Of a DNA stretch of 64,000 nucleotides, positions 52,316 through 61,457 are shown piece after piece. The position numbers and the translations under genes were made by a program. The stretch is from positions 1 to 64,000 of the forward strand of contig JAPUEB010000024.1 of the NCBI GenBank assembly GCA_027492795.1, written 5' to 3'. The DNA is from Chryseobacterium sp. (GTDB lineage Bacteria; Bacteroidota; Bacteroidia; Flavobacteriales; Weeksellaceae). The notes beneath the pieces were generated by a model, which made no database searches, had not been told where the DNA came from, and worked only from the letters and a program-made list of their open reading frames with translations. Position 1 is the first letter of the stretch, and every line of letters begins with the position of its first letter.

Positions 52316-53590
52316 TTAGTTGTAAAGCCTCTTATTAAACCATTTGTCGGCAAAATTGAAGCCAAGCTTCAGGTTGATGAAATTCTGGTTTACCAAATTG
52401 TTTTTCAGAGTTCCTCTTTTTCCCAGTTCTACTGCAATATCGAAACCAGTCATCCTATTGATGGAAGTGTTTTTGAAAGGAAGAGTAGCGCCTAAAGTAA
52501 CTCCAAATTCATTGATGTTTGTACTGTCGATATATAGATTCCCTTTTTCAAAATAAGCTCCGTAACGATAGATTACACGTTCAAAATAATTTCTAAAATT
52601 GTTAGCGTTTGGCAATATCCATCCACCTGCAGCAAATCTGTAGGAATCCTTGTATTGATAGGGTTTGCCTACAAACTGAATGTTTTCTCCCTTACGATAA
52701 TCCAACTGGCTTCCCATAAACCACCTATAGTTGTGTCCGAATCCTACTCCTACTGAAGCTTCCAACGGTAGGAGATTTTTACTACTGGTGGTCTTATCTT
52801 CCACAGTGGAAATATAATTTTTGATACCGACATTGTTGTAGTAATAGGTACTGTTGGTGTATTGGGTTTCCAAATTTCCGGTATTTCCAAAAGTGGTGGT
52901 AGCTCCCGCGGTTAGTTTTCGGTCGTTATCATATTTTTTTTGATAGGTGGCTCCCATTGTGAAATTGAAAGTTTTCACCTTGTTTCTGGTTTCGTAACCG
53001 TTAATAAGTTGGGCGGTAGACACGGCGAGTTCATCAATATCGTACAAGTTTCCAAAATAAAAATTTGTACGCAAACCTACAGAAATTTCCGGCGAAACCT
53101 GATACGAAGCCGCTCCCTGCACAATGCTTAAAGTTCCTTCACCACGGAAATTGTTGGCTTTTATCGTACCACTAGGAAGTGTTTCGGTAACCAATACATC
53201 GTATCTTTTGGAGCTGTAAGGTTGATAACCAATACCAAATTTTACTTTCGGAGAAATAGGAAATGCAATCGAGATGTTTGATAAGTAGGAGGAGTGCTTT
53301 TTTCCTTTATAATTGTTGTAATCTGATTTGAAAAAATTGTTTTCGTTGGTACCTTCTATTTTTATAGTAGTAAGCTGAAGGTTTTCGTTGGCAGCAGGAT
53401 TGCTGAAATTGAAGCTACTGTTAAAATCTGTGATATAGGCAGTGGTAAGTCCTGCCATTGCAGAAGTTTCCACCGTGTTGTCGTATTTCACCTCACCAAT
53501 TCCGTAAGCTGCATATGGTGAGTTACCAATATTTTGAGCATACAAAAAAAAGCCTGCTGTAATGAATGATAACGAAAGAATTTTTTTCAT
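52316..53590 (-). CDS. Outer-membrane barrel protein
   Basis: A 424-residue exported protein (signal MKKILSLSFITAGFFLYAQ) with FadL/porin-like barrel strands throughout: AMAGLTTAYITDFNSSFNFSNPAANE, VKFGIGYQPYSSKRY, AASYQVSPEISVGLRTNFYFG and an aromatic end (KLGFNFADKWFNKRLYN). Substrate unknown. The stop is 3 nt before the lptC start, so both share a transcript, which suggests a role in envelope building or LPS-linked outer-membrane assembly; this is inference. Confidence 0.83.
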   Translation of the reverse strand: MKKILSLSFITAGFFLYAQNIGNSPYAAYGIGEVKYDNTVETSAMAGLTTAYITDFNSSFNFSNPAANENLQLTTIKIEGTNENNFFKSDYNNYKGKKHSSYLSNISIAFPISPKVKFGIGYQPYSSKRYDVLVTETLPSGTIKANNFRGEGTLSIVQGAASYQVSPEISVGLRTNFYFGNLYDIDELAVSTAQLINGYETRNKVKTFNFTMGATYQKKYDNDRKLTAGATTTFGNTGNLETQYTNSTYYYNNVGIKNYISTVEDKTTSSKNLLPLEASVGVGFGHNYRWFMGSQLDYRKGENIQFVGKPYQYKDSYRFAAGGWILPNANNFRNYFERVIYRYGAYFEKGNLYIDSTNINEFGVTLGATLPFKNTSINRMTGFDIAVELGKRGTLKNNLVNQNFINLKLGFNFADKWFNKRLYN

Positions 53591-53820
53591 TCTTTATTTT
53601 TAAAATTAATGCGCAAATATCTTAATTTATAATGAATTTAGAAAATTTACTTTGGTTAAAGTTTGTTAAGGATATTCAAATAAAATGCATCAATACATTA
53701 GAAAACGATTTTAAGGAATTGTGAAAAAATGTACAATATTTTTTTGAAAAAATGATTTCGATGAATTTTCAAAAACAAATTTGTGATTGTTTTCCCCAGT
53801 AAAACTTCCCGCAAAAATTG

Positions 53821-53828
53821 TATATTTG
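53821..53828 (+). promoter_or_regulatory. holB promoter -7 box
   Basis: TATATTTG matches TAnnTTTG and lies four bases before the ATG at 53833. The upstream TTG at 53818 is outside any transcript from this box. Confidence 0.7.
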
Positions 53829-53832
53829 GGCT

Positions 53833-54948
53833 ATGAATTGGGATCAGATTGCAGGACATGAGTTGCTAAAAAAACAGCTGCAGCAAAGTATTTCAGAGAA
53901 CAGGGTGAGCCACGCGCAGCTTTTTTTGGGAAAAGAAGGTTACGGTACATTACCTCTTGCTTTGGCGTATGCACAGGAAATACTGAAAAACGAAAACGAA
54001 ACAGCATCAGGAAAAGTGCAGCATCTCAATCACCTCGATTTGCACATCAGTTTTCCCGTTTTTACCGAAAAAAAAGAATCTACCAGCAAAAGACTTTATA
54101 CGGAATTTCGGGAAATGATTCTGGAAAATCCCTACGCCAATTTAGACGACTGGAGCGCGCATCTGGAATCCGAAAACAAACAGCTTTTTATTTCTGCCGA
54201 TGAAGTGGACGAGCAAAACAAAAAATTTGCCCTGAAAAGCTACGAAGGCGGAACCAAAATCTTGATTATGTGGAGGGCCGATAAAATGAACGCATCCGCA
54301 GCCAACAAGCTTTTGAAGTTTTTGGAAGAACCGCCCGAAAAAACCTTAATTATCCTCACCGCAGAAGATACCAACAGTTTTTTGCCAACCATACTCTCCA
54401 GAACACAAATTTTGGAAATCCCAAGGCTGGAAGATAAAGACGTTGATCTTTACCTTAAAACTCATTTAGAAATTACCGAAGAACGCAGAAAAGAAATTGT
54501 TCACCAAACACAGGGAGACCTTAATTTAGCCTTAAAGATTCTTCAAAGCGATGGTTCTGATGAATTTGAGGAGCTTTTCGTGCAGTGGGTTCGTGATGCC
54601 TTTCAGGTGAAAAAACATCCAGAATTTTTGAAAAACATTATTTCTTGGGCTAGAAATGTAGCTGGCTGGAACCGCGAAAAACAAAAAAAGTTTTTAGAAT
54701 ACTGTGCAGAAATGTTTCGCCTCGCAATGCTTGAAAATTATGGTTTGCCGAATCTGGTGTATCGAAAAATTGATGTACAGAATTTTAAGTGGTTAAAATT
54801 CTCCACATACATACACGGAGCCAACATTGAAAGTATTTTGGAGGAAATAAGTGAAGCCGATTACCACCTGCAGCGAAACGGAAATGCAAAAATAGTGTGG
54901 ACGGATTTAGGGATTAAACTTTCCAGATACATTCACAAAAAAGCATAA
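53833..54948 (+). CDS. holB: DNA polymerase III subunit delta prime
   Basis: A 371-residue clamp-loader AAA+ protein starting MNWDQIAGHELLKKQLQQSISENRVSHAQLFLG. The P loop is degenerate (GKEGYGTLPLA), as normal for delta prime, which does not need ATP hydrolysis. Seen further: IMWRADKMNASAANKLLKFLEEPPEKTLIILT and LPTILSRTQILEIPRL, the classic delta-prime/SRC segments. The zinc finger of DnaX is absent. It loads the beta clamp with DnaX and delta. Own -7 box; strong terminator after it. Confidence 0.93.
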   Translation: MNWDQIAGHELLKKQLQQSISENRVSHAQLFLGKEGYGTLPLALAYAQEILKNENETASGKVQHLNHLDLHISFPVFTEKKESTSKRLYTEFREMILENPYANLDDWSAHLESENKQLFISADEVDEQNKKFALKSYEGGTKILIMWRADKMNASAANKLLKFLEEPPEKTLIILTAEDTNSFLPTILSRTQILEIPRLEDKDVDLYLKTHLEITEERRKEIVHQTQGDLNLALKILQSDGSDEFEELFVQWVRDAFQVKKHPEFLKNIISWARNVAGWNREKQKKFLEYCAEMFRLAMLENYGLPNLVYRKIDVQNFKWLKFSTYIHGANIESILEEISEADYHLQRNGNAKIVWTDLGIKLSRYIHKKA

Positions 54949-54951
54949 AAA

Positions 54952-54976
54952 AACCACTCATTTACGAGTGGTTATT
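54952..54976. terminator. Terminator between holB and the Lys/Cys-rich gene
   Basis: AACCACTC (54952-54959) and GAGTGGTT (54966-54973) form a stem with a six-base loop, with an A tract to the left and T residues to the right; it serves both convergent genes. Confidence 0.83.
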
Positions 54977-54980
54977 TGTT

Positions 54981-55184
54981 TTAAGCTGCTTTTTTTCCTT
55001 TATCATCAGAAGAAGCTTTCTTTTCTTTGTCGCAAGCTTTTTTATCTTTCGTGCTGCAAGCTTTTTTGTCCTTTACGGTGCATTCTTTTTTGTTTTTACC
55101 TGCTTTGCAGCAATCTTTTTTTCCGTCGCAAGCCATTCCGAAAGTGAATGTAAGGATGGCTGCCATTGCCAATAATTTTTTCAT
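54981..55184 (-). CDS. Small exported Lys/Cys-rich protein
   Basis: A 67-residue protein with a signal peptide (MKKLLAMAAILTFTFGMA) and a mature part rich in Lys and Cys: CDGKKDCCKAGKNKKEC, then repeats of the form DKKAC-S/D-K-x. Seven cysteines in about 45 residues and no aromatic residues suggest metal binding or a disordered cell-wall/periplasmic role; this is inference. The exact -7 box TATATTTG at 55219-55226 supports the gene. Not a named family to my knowledge, though similar short proteins occur in Chryseobacterium relatives. Confidence 0.82.
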   Translation of the reverse strand: MKKLLAMAAILTFTFGMACDGKKDCCKAGKNKKECTVKDKKACSTKDKKACDKEKKASSDDKGKKAA

Positions 55185-55218
55185 ATTAAATTGATATTAA
55201 ATTTTATATTAGGTGTTG

Positions 55219-55226
55219 CAAATATA
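55219..55226 (-). promoter_or_regulatory. Promoter -7 box of the Lys/Cys-rich gene
   Basis: Minus strand reads TATATTTG, then C, an exact match, with a leader of about 30 nt. Confidence 0.75.
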
Positions 55227-55310
55227 CTATTTTTGTGAAAGTAACAAATCTTTTTCAAAAAAAAATTAGCATTTTTACAATTATTGTATTGCGTTGCAGT
55301 ATTTGTTACA

Positions 55311-56825
55311 TTATTCTGTTTCCCCAAAGGAAACAACATCATACAAATCTGTTCTTCGGTCGGTAAGTGTTCGTACAGCGCCGTAATGATGCAATTCTTT
55401 CAGCAAATTCAAATCTACGTCTACAATTAAGGTGGTTTCAGTATTTGCGGTGGCTTCACCTTTTATCGCATTCGATGGAAATGGAAAATCCGACGGCGTG
55501 AAAACAGCAGCCTGTCCATACTGAATATCCATATTATTTACGCCTGGCAAATTTCCTACACATCCTGCAATGGCAACGTAACATTCGTTTTCGATGGCTC
55601 TTGCAGCAGCGCAATGACGAACTCTGGTGTAAGCATTTTGGGTATCGGTAAGAAACGGAACGAACAAAATTTTCATGCCCTGTTTTGCCAATATTCTCGG
55701 TAATTCGGGAAATTCTACATCGTAGCAAATTACCAAACCTACTTTTCCGCAATCGGTATCAATTACTTTGATTTCGTTGCCGCCTTTCATCCCGTAATAT
55801 TTTTTTTCGTTGGGTGTAATGTGAATTTTGCGGTGTTCGTCTATTTTTCCGTCGCGGTGAAGAAGATAGCTCACATTGTACAGTTCTCCGTTTTCTTCTA
55901 AAGGCATACTTCCAGCGATGATGTTGATGTTGTAGCCAATGGCAAATTCAGAGATTTTATGTTTTATTTTCTCTGTAAATTCAGCCAATTTCATCATACT
56001 TTCTCTCTCAGAAAGATGATTAAACGGTGCAAGAAGTGGCGTGTTAAAAAGCTCGGGAAACATGATGAAGTCCGATTTGTAATCTGCCATTACGTTTACA
56101 AAAAACTCCACCTGTTCGTAAAAAGCTTCGATATCTTTGAAATGGCGCATTTGCCACTGCACCAAACCCAATCGAATCACGGAATCTTGCATGGTGTTTG
56201 GTTTTTTGCTGTAATAAATATTGTTCCATTGCAGCAATACCGCATTTTCTTCGGAATGTGAATCTTCGGGAAGATAATTTTTTAAAATTCTTATCGGTAA
56301 AAAATTATTCGCTAACTGAAAACTCAAGACAGGATCGTAAATTTCTTTTTTCCGAACTTGCTGAATGTATTGTCGTGGAGAAAGTTCCGCACTGTAAAGA
56401 TGATAATTCGGAATTCTACCGCCTACAATGATGGATTTTAAATTCAGTTTTTCGCAAAGCTCTTTTCTGGCGTCATATAATCTTCTTGCCAAACGAAGCT
56501 CACGAAACTCTGGATCCACGAAAATTTCTATGCCATAAAGAACGTTGCCGGTTTCAGAATGGGTGTTGAACGTATAATTTCCTGTAATTTCCACATAGGT
56601 ATGATCATCACCGTAAAGTTCGTATTGCACAATGAGAGAAAGGCAAACCGCCGCAATTTTTTTATCTACCGTGATGCATATTTGTCCTTCGGGAAAAATT
56701 TTAATCAGTTTTTGAATACTTTTTTTAGACCAGATATTTTCCTGCATTGCTGGATATGCTTTCTGCATGGTTTTTTTTAGTTCGTCATAATCTTCAATGG
56801 TCAGTTTTCTGATGTCAATTTGCAT
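55311..56825 (-). CDS. GNAT acetyltransferase fused to a carbon-nitrogen hydrolase
   Basis: A 504-residue two-domain protein. Residues 1-200 are a GNAT-like N-acetyltransferase (GIEIFVDPEFRELRLARRLYDARKEL is the acetyl-CoA loop region). Residues 215-504 are a nitrilase-superfamily amidohydrolase with the full Glu-Lys-Cys triad: E258 (FPELFN), K333 (EHRKIHITP) and C367 (VICYDVEFPEL). This fused form is known in several bacteria, but its substrate is not established; one possibility is acyl transfer followed by amide cleavage on the same compound. Monocistronic. Confidence 0.9.
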   Translation of the reverse strand: MQIDIRKLTIEDYDELKKTMQKAYPAMQENIWSKKSIQKLIKIFPEGQICITVDKKIAAVCLSLIVQYELYGDDHTYVEITGNYTFNTHSETGNVLYGIEIFVDPEFRELRLARRLYDARKELCEKLNLKSIIVGGRIPNYHLYSAELSPRQYIQQVRKKEIYDPVLSFQLANNFLPIRILKNYLPEDSHSEENAVLLQWNNIYYSKKPNTMQDSVIRLGLVQWQMRHFKDIEAFYEQVEFFVNVMADYKSDFIMFPELFNTPLLAPFNHLSERESMMKLAEFTEKIKHKISEFAIGYNINIIAGSMPLEENGELYNVSYLLHRDGKIDEHRKIHITPNEKKYYGMKGGNEIKVIDTDCGKVGLVICYDVEFPELPRILAKQGMKILFVPFLTDTQNAYTRVRHCAAARAIENECYVAIAGCVGNLPGVNNMDIQYGQAAVFTPSDFPFPSNAIKGEATANTETTLIVDVDLNLLKELHHYGAVRTLTDRRTDLYDVVSFGETE

Positions 56826-57113
56826 AAATTTCTAATTTTTAGTCGCTTTTTTTAGATAATAGCGAATATTTAACCTGTCAATCATTTTCACAAACGTAAT
56901 CTAGGATTTGTGAAAAATTTTGTCTAAAAAATTCAGCCTAATGTAGTGAAAATGGACAAAAAAGACAAGTTTGAAAGAAATAGATTTTTGAGAGCTTCAT
57001 TTGAGGCAGTCTTTAATCCTCCAGCGACAAGTCGCAAGAGGTTAACAATTGTGTCGCGCTCCGCGCGAATCGCGATGCTGTTTAATTTCAATAAAATAGA
57101 AAAGGAAAAACAA

Positions 57114-58694
57114 TTATCCTACAGCTACTTCGTTTTCTTCTTTCAGAATTTTTCTTTCTTTTAGGGCAACCTGCATTCTTTCGTATTTGTATTTCTCCCA
57201 ATCGAATTTTTCTAAAAACTCCAGTCCCGCACGAAAACCTTTGTTGAAGAGTTCTATTTTTTCGTCATCCTGCATAAAAAAATTCAGCCAGTTACTTGGG
57301 CTGCAGTCCACGGTTTGTATGCTGTGTTTGCTGTAGAAGGTGTATTTTGTGAGGAAAGTTTTATCGTTGTAGCCTTTTAAAGTATCAAAAATATTCACTA
57401 AAAAACTGAAAGGAGATTTCAGAATTTTGGAGCTTCCCAAACCGTTCTGCGAGCCTTTTTCGGAGCTGTCGGTAAGTCGAACGCCAAAAACCGGAAGTCT
57501 TGGGTAAAAAATATCCTGCTCATGAAAAATATCGATAGGAAAGTTGGAAATACTTCCGCCATCGATAAAAACGGCTTCATCGAAAACGTTTTTCGGTTCT
57601 GTATTCAGCCAGAACTTCCATGCATTGATGATGGATTGCTCGCTGCGGTCAATTTTCTGCACCATTGGTTCAAAAAAGTAGGGAACAGACATGGAAGCGC
57701 GCACAAATTTTGCCGGACTGATGTCGCAAATATTTTTTTCCGTCCAGTAAAGGTCTGCCATTTTTGGCAATTCTACCTTTATTTTGGAATTGATATCGGT
57801 GGTAATAATCGTGTAATCGGAGCGAAGGAGGATGAAAGGATTGTCTTTGTAGAGCGTGGAATTTTTGTTGTTTTCCATAAAACTTTTGTACCGGTTCAAA
57901 TCCATCGCACCTTGTTTATCCTGAAAAATTTTCTCGATATTTTGGAGTGCGTTTTCGTAATATTCAGCTGCATTTCCCAGCCTGTAATTCAGGTTCAAAT
58001 CTCTTCCTTTTCTGTTGTAATTAGCGTTCAGTTCTTCCACATTTTTTATTCCAAAATCATCCAAAGTGTCTTTCAACTTTTTTTCAAAGGCATTTCCGGG
58101 GTTCAGCCCGATTTTGTTTTTTTGAAAAAGCCCGTAATAATATTTTGCGCTAATTCCCAAAAAAGCCAAAAGTAGAAACGGGATAAAATAGAACCAAGAA
58201 GAAATTTTCAGAAAAAGATTCAAAAAAGGGAAGAGAATAATGAGAAAAAGAAGCGCTACAACCCAAAAAAGAGTTTTTTTAAGATAATTTTTAGTCTTCA
58301 AAAGCTTCCCAATCATCTTCCGAACGATGGGTTTACCATCCATAAAATCTACAAAATTCCATTGGAAAAGAATGTCTTTTATAATGCTGCTTTTATTTTT
58401 GGAACGGTCGCCCAAAGCTGCAATCAACATTGTATTGATGGCTCCCGCGCTGGTTCCGGCAATTCGTAAAAAACGAATTCCAAAGGATTCCAATGCATAA
58501 AGATAACCCACCAAAGCGGTTCCCCAAACTCCGCCTCCTTCCTGCACGAAATTTACGTATTGGTTCCCGTGTTCATCCACAATATCCGAAAATTCTTTAG
58601 AAGAAATAATTTGGTGAAGCTTCAAAAGTTGCTCGCGCGATTCTTTGTTCAGGATTTTATCCTGAAGCAACAGGTTTACTTTGTCGTTGTTCAT
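57114..58694 (-). CDS. Patatin-like phospholipase with internal membrane segment
   Basis: A 526-residue patatin-domain lipid hydrolase with the anion hole EGGGVWGTALVG, the nucleophile Ser82 in IAGTSAGA and the dyad Asp378 in FIDGGSISNFP. Between the Ser and Asp motifs lie about 50 hydrophobic residues (about 142-192, LFWVVALLFLIILFPFLNLFL and FYFIPFLLLAFLGI), two membrane helices inserted in the catalytic domain. Likely a membrane-bound phospholipase or lipid-ester hydrolase. The ATG at 58694 (MNNDKV) is preferred; a start at 58739 adds a short basic leader. Confidence 0.88.
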   Translation of the reverse strand: MNNDKVNLLLQDKILNKESREQLLKLHQIISSKEFSDIVDEHGNQYVNFVQEGGGVWGTALVGYLYALESFGIRFLRIAGTSAGAINTMLIAALGDRSKNKSSIIKDILFQWNFVDFMDGKPIVRKMIGKLLKTKNYLKKTLFWVVALLFLIILFPFLNLFLKISSWFYFIPFLLLAFLGISAKYYYGLFQKNKIGLNPGNAFEKKLKDTLDDFGIKNVEELNANYNRKGRDLNLNYRLGNAAEYYENALQNIEKIFQDKQGAMDLNRYKSFMENNKNSTLYKDNPFILLRSDYTIITTDINSKIKVELPKMADLYWTEKNICDISPAKFVRASMSVPYFFEPMVQKIDRSEQSIINAWKFWLNTEPKNVFDEAVFIDGGSISNFPIDIFHEQDIFYPRLPVFGVRLTDSSEKGSQNGLGSSKILKSPFSFLVNIFDTLKGYNDKTFLTKYTFYSKHSIQTVDCSPSNWLNFFMQDDEKIELFNKGFRAGLEFLEKFDWEKYKYERMQVALKERKILKEENEVAVG

Positions 58695-59331
58695 GGTTAT
58701 TGTATTTAGTTTTTTATTTTTTCTAAAAAACCAAAACATGAACCTTCAGCAATTTTTTTTGCACAAAAACGATTACGAAATAGGCGGCATCGTATTAATA
58801 ATGAAAGCGGAGCAAGAAAATTTTGCTGTTTTGGAGGTCATTGATTTGAGTTTTTTCTACTTTTAGGTAGAATGGTTTTTTAGTTTACCCAAATTTAGAA
58901 AAAAAATACTTAAGAATAGATGAATTTACAAAAAATCATTTGAAATATTAAAACTTCCTCTCAAATTAAAGTCCTGAATGAGTGATGTATACAAACAGAA
59001 ATTACGCATAAAAACCTTATTCTTTTAAGAATATTTCAAGCAGAGAATGATGAAAAAAACCTTATTCCATTATCATGAAAAATAAGTTATTTGATGATGG
59101 AATTAGGTTGAGCGTACTTTTCTCCAGAAAAGTTACTAAAGGAACAAGGTTTCGATTTAATGCCGTTATTTAAATTTCAATAGCTCTAATTCAGATTTTG
59201 AAAAGCGGTATATCGATTAGATTAGAGTTTCTATTTCCTTCTTTTCTTCAAATTAATAAAGGTCACAAAGAAGCTACAGACTTTTTTTTGAACGGGTTTA
59301 GTCTGCAACAAAAAAACTATTTTTCAGAAAA
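58695..59331. other. Gene-free region between patatin and CorA genes
   Basis: About 640 bp with no supported gene. Two short frames (58738-58866, 42 residues, and 59075-59173, 32 residues) lack homology that I recognise and lack promoters. The motif AAAAACCTTATTC occurs twice, near 59009 and 59056. The region may hold decayed coding sequence or an unrecognised RNA. Confidence 0.5.
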
Positions 59332-60237
59332 TTACCACCGTTTTCTCCTCACATAAAGAAAGGTGAGAAGTGCGATAAGTCCCATTAATCCTAAAATAAA
59401 GAAATAGCCGTATTTATGATGAAGTTCGGGCATATTGTCGAAATTCATCCCATAAATTCCCGCAATAAAGGTAATCGGGAAAAAGTACATGGAATAAATC
59501 GCTAAAACCTTCATCACTTGGTTGGCTTTTTGGTCGGTAAGCGCTAAATACATCGAAATGAGGTTGGTAACTTGCGCATTCAGATGGTCGAAATCGGCGA
59601 TAACGTCTTTTTGTTTATCCAGTAAATCAGCAACCTGCACTTCATCAAGTTTCAATGTTTTGAAAGCACCAATCCACTCTCCGGAAAGATTCAAAAGTCT
59701 TGTATTCAGTCCGGATTTTCTTTTTAGGCGGTAAAGACGGCGGATTTGGTTGCTGTCTGCCGTGTTTTTTAGAAAAATTTCGTTTTCTAGTTTGTCCATT
59801 ATTTCCTGCAGATTTTTGCACTCGTCGTCATAGGAACGAATGACTTTCAGGGCAAGAATGAGTGCGAATTGCTCGTTGGTAAGGTCTTCCGCAATTTTAG
59901 GATTTTGTAATTCCTTTTCTATTTCGGCGATGCTGCGGTTTCTTGTCCTATGGACGGTAATGATTAATTTATCTAAAATAAAAATCCCCAGTTTGGTGCT
60001 GATGTCGCTGATGGTATTCAGATTGCTGCGTTCCAGATCGGTATTTTCCCTTGCCAAAAAAAACTTTACGCCGTCCACTTCCTCAAACTTCGGAAGGTGG
60101 TCTCTATCCACGGTATCTTCCAAAAGAAGGGTGTTGATATTGTAACGGTCATGAAGAAATTTCAAATCTTCCGCAGTTGGAGCTTCCACATCCACCCATT
60201 CGAAATGGCTGTTTTTAAAAGGGTTTTCTATCGGCAT
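59332..60237 (-). CDS. CorA-family magnesium/cobalt transporter
   Basis: A 301-residue inner-membrane protein of the CorA MIT family: soluble N-terminal funnel, long stalk helix, and two C-terminal membrane helices with the signature YGMNF (Gly263-Met-Asn) that forms the pore entrance, followed by YFFILGLMGLIALLTFLYV and a basic tail RRKRW. It lets magnesium or another divalent ion in. Divergent from fabH; their upstream regions share the 8-bp array at 60294-60340. Confidence 0.92.
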   Translation of the reverse strand: MPIENPFKNSHFEWVDVEAPTAEDLKFLHDRYNINTLLLEDTVDRDHLPKFEEVDGVKFFLARENTDLERSNLNTISDISTKLGIFILDKLIITVHRTRNRSIAEIEKELQNPKIAEDLTNEQFALILALKVIRSYDDECKNLQEIMDKLENEIFLKNTADSNQIRRLYRLKRKSGLNTRLLNLSGEWIGAFKTLKLDEVQVADLLDKQKDVIADFDHLNAQVTNLISMYLALTDQKANQVMKVLAIYSMYFFPITFIAGIYGMNFDNMPELHHKYGYFFILGLMGLIALLTFLYVRRKRW

Positions 60238-60293
60238 ATCAGTAGTTCAAGGTTTAGAGTGTCGAGTTTCCTGTTTCTTGTTGTGGTGTATTC

Positions 60294-60340
60294 ATCAAAA
60301 ATCAACACATCAGCAAATCACCATATCAACAAATCAGAAA
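60294..60340. repeat. 8-bp tandem array before fabH
   Basis: Six units beginning ATCA, the first 7 bp and the others 8 bp (ATCAACAC, ATCAGCAA, ATCACCAT, ATCAACAA, ATCAGAAA). The array ends five bases before the fabH -7 box and thus fills the -33 region of that promoter. Third array of this kind in the window, with a different unit length. Confidence 0.85.
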
Positions 60341-60345
60341 AATTT

Positions 60346-60353
60346 TATCTTTG
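60346..60353 (+). promoter_or_regulatory. fabH promoter -7 box
   Basis: TATCTTTG matches TAnnTTTG, 20 bp before the ATG at 60374. A frame starting at 60278 would begin upstream of the box, within the 8-bp array. Confidence 0.72.
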
Positions 60354-60373
60354 TCAAAATTAATAAAAACAAG

Positions 60374-61396
60374 ATGATAAAAAGCATTATTAAAGGAATT
60401 GGTCATTACGTTCCTGAAAATGTGGTTACCAACGACGATCTTTCGCACCGAATGAACACCAATGACGAGTGGATTACCGAGAGAACAGGCATCAAAGAGC
60501 GCCGTCACCGCAAAAACCGCAACGATTCCGAAGAAACTACCGCCTATTTTGGATTAAAAGCTTCTGAAAAAGCTCTAAAAATGGCAGGATTAACAGCAAA
60601 AGATATTGATTACATCATTTTCGCCACCCTTTCTCCCGATTATTATTTTCCCGGAAGTGGTGTTTTGTTGCAGGAAATGTTGGGTTGCGATACCATTGGA
60701 GCTTTGGACGTGAGAAACCAGTGTTCGGGATTTGTATATTCCATGAGTGTTGCCAATGCTTTTATAAAATCAGGAATCTATAAAAATATTTTGGTGGTAG
60801 GAGCGGAAGTTCATTCTTTCGGACTTGATTTTTCTGATGCAGGTCGTGGCGTTTCCGTAATTTTTGGTGATGGAGCAGGAGCAATTGTACTTTCGGCTTC
60901 TACTGACGAAAATGCAGGGGATATTTTAGCCGTAAATATGCATTCCGAGGGAAAATACGCAGATGAATTGTGTACGCAGTTTCCAGGTTCAAAATTTGGT
61001 TGGAGCGACAGGATGCGTTTGGAGCCTGAAAATGTAACCGATAAAGAAGTTTACCCGATAATGAACGGAAATTTCGTTTTCAAACACGCCGTAACTAGAT
61101 TCCCTGAAACGATGTTGGAAGCCTTACAATCTGCCGGAAAAACTGTGGAGGATTTGGATATGTTTATTCCGCACCAAGCGAATTTGAGGATTTCGCAGTT
61201 TGTTCAGCAAAAATTTGGGTTGCCGGATGAAAAAGTGTTCAACAATATCCAAAAATACGGAAATACGACGGCTGCATCAATTCCAATTGCTTTATCTGAG
61301 GCTATTGAACAAGGAAAAGTAAAACGCGGCGATTTGGTGTTGCTTTCGGCTTTTGGAAGTGGTTTTACATGGGGAAGTGTGTTGTTTGAATTTTAA
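60374..61396 (+). CDS. fabH: 3-oxoacyl-ACP synthase III
   Basis: A 340-residue cytoplasmic condensing enzyme that starts fatty-acid synthesis by joining acyl-CoA and malonyl-ACP. The triad is complete: C117 (VRNQCSGF), H267 (FIPHQANLRI) and N297 (KYGNTTAASIP). In Flavobacteriia the primer is often a branched acyl-CoA, giving iso-fatty acids; that is family knowledge. Other fab genes are not adjacent. It has its own -7 box and is followed by a hairpin terminator. Confidence 0.95.
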   Translation: MIKSIIKGIGHYVPENVVTNDDLSHRMNTNDEWITERTGIKERRHRKNRNDSEETTAYFGLKASEKALKMAGLTAKDIDYIIFATLSPDYYFPGSGVLLQEMLGCDTIGALDVRNQCSGFVYSMSVANAFIKSGIYKNILVVGAEVHSFGLDFSDAGRGVSVIFGDGAGAIVLSASTDENAGDILAVNMHSEGKYADELCTQFPGSKFGWSDRMRLEPENVTDKEVYPIMNGNFVFKHAVTRFPETMLEALQSAGKTVEDLDMFIPHQANLRISQFVQQKFGLPDEKVFNNIQKYGNTTAASIPIALSEAIEQGKVKRGDLVLLSAFGSGFTWGSVLFEF

Positions 61397-61418
61397 TTTT
61401 ATACAAAAAATATCGTAA

Positions 61419-61455
61419 AGAGAATGTGACAAATGTTGCATTCTCTTTTGTTTTC
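61419..61455 (+). terminator. fabH terminator
   Basis: AAAGAGAATG (61419-61428) and CATTCTCTTT (61441-61450) form a perfect 10-bp stem with a 12-base loop, followed by TGTTTT. Confidence 0.85.
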
Positions 61456-61457
61456 TG

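Noticed and set aside
56946-57164. 72-codon frame between the GNAT-nitrilase and patatin genes
   Set aside because: Its end overlaps the patatin gene, no -7 box precedes it and the sequence resembles no family; treated as non-coding.
57522-58175. 217-codon frame antisense to the patatin gene
   Set aside because: Lies opposite the catalytic Asp region of patatin; composition is that of a shadow frame.
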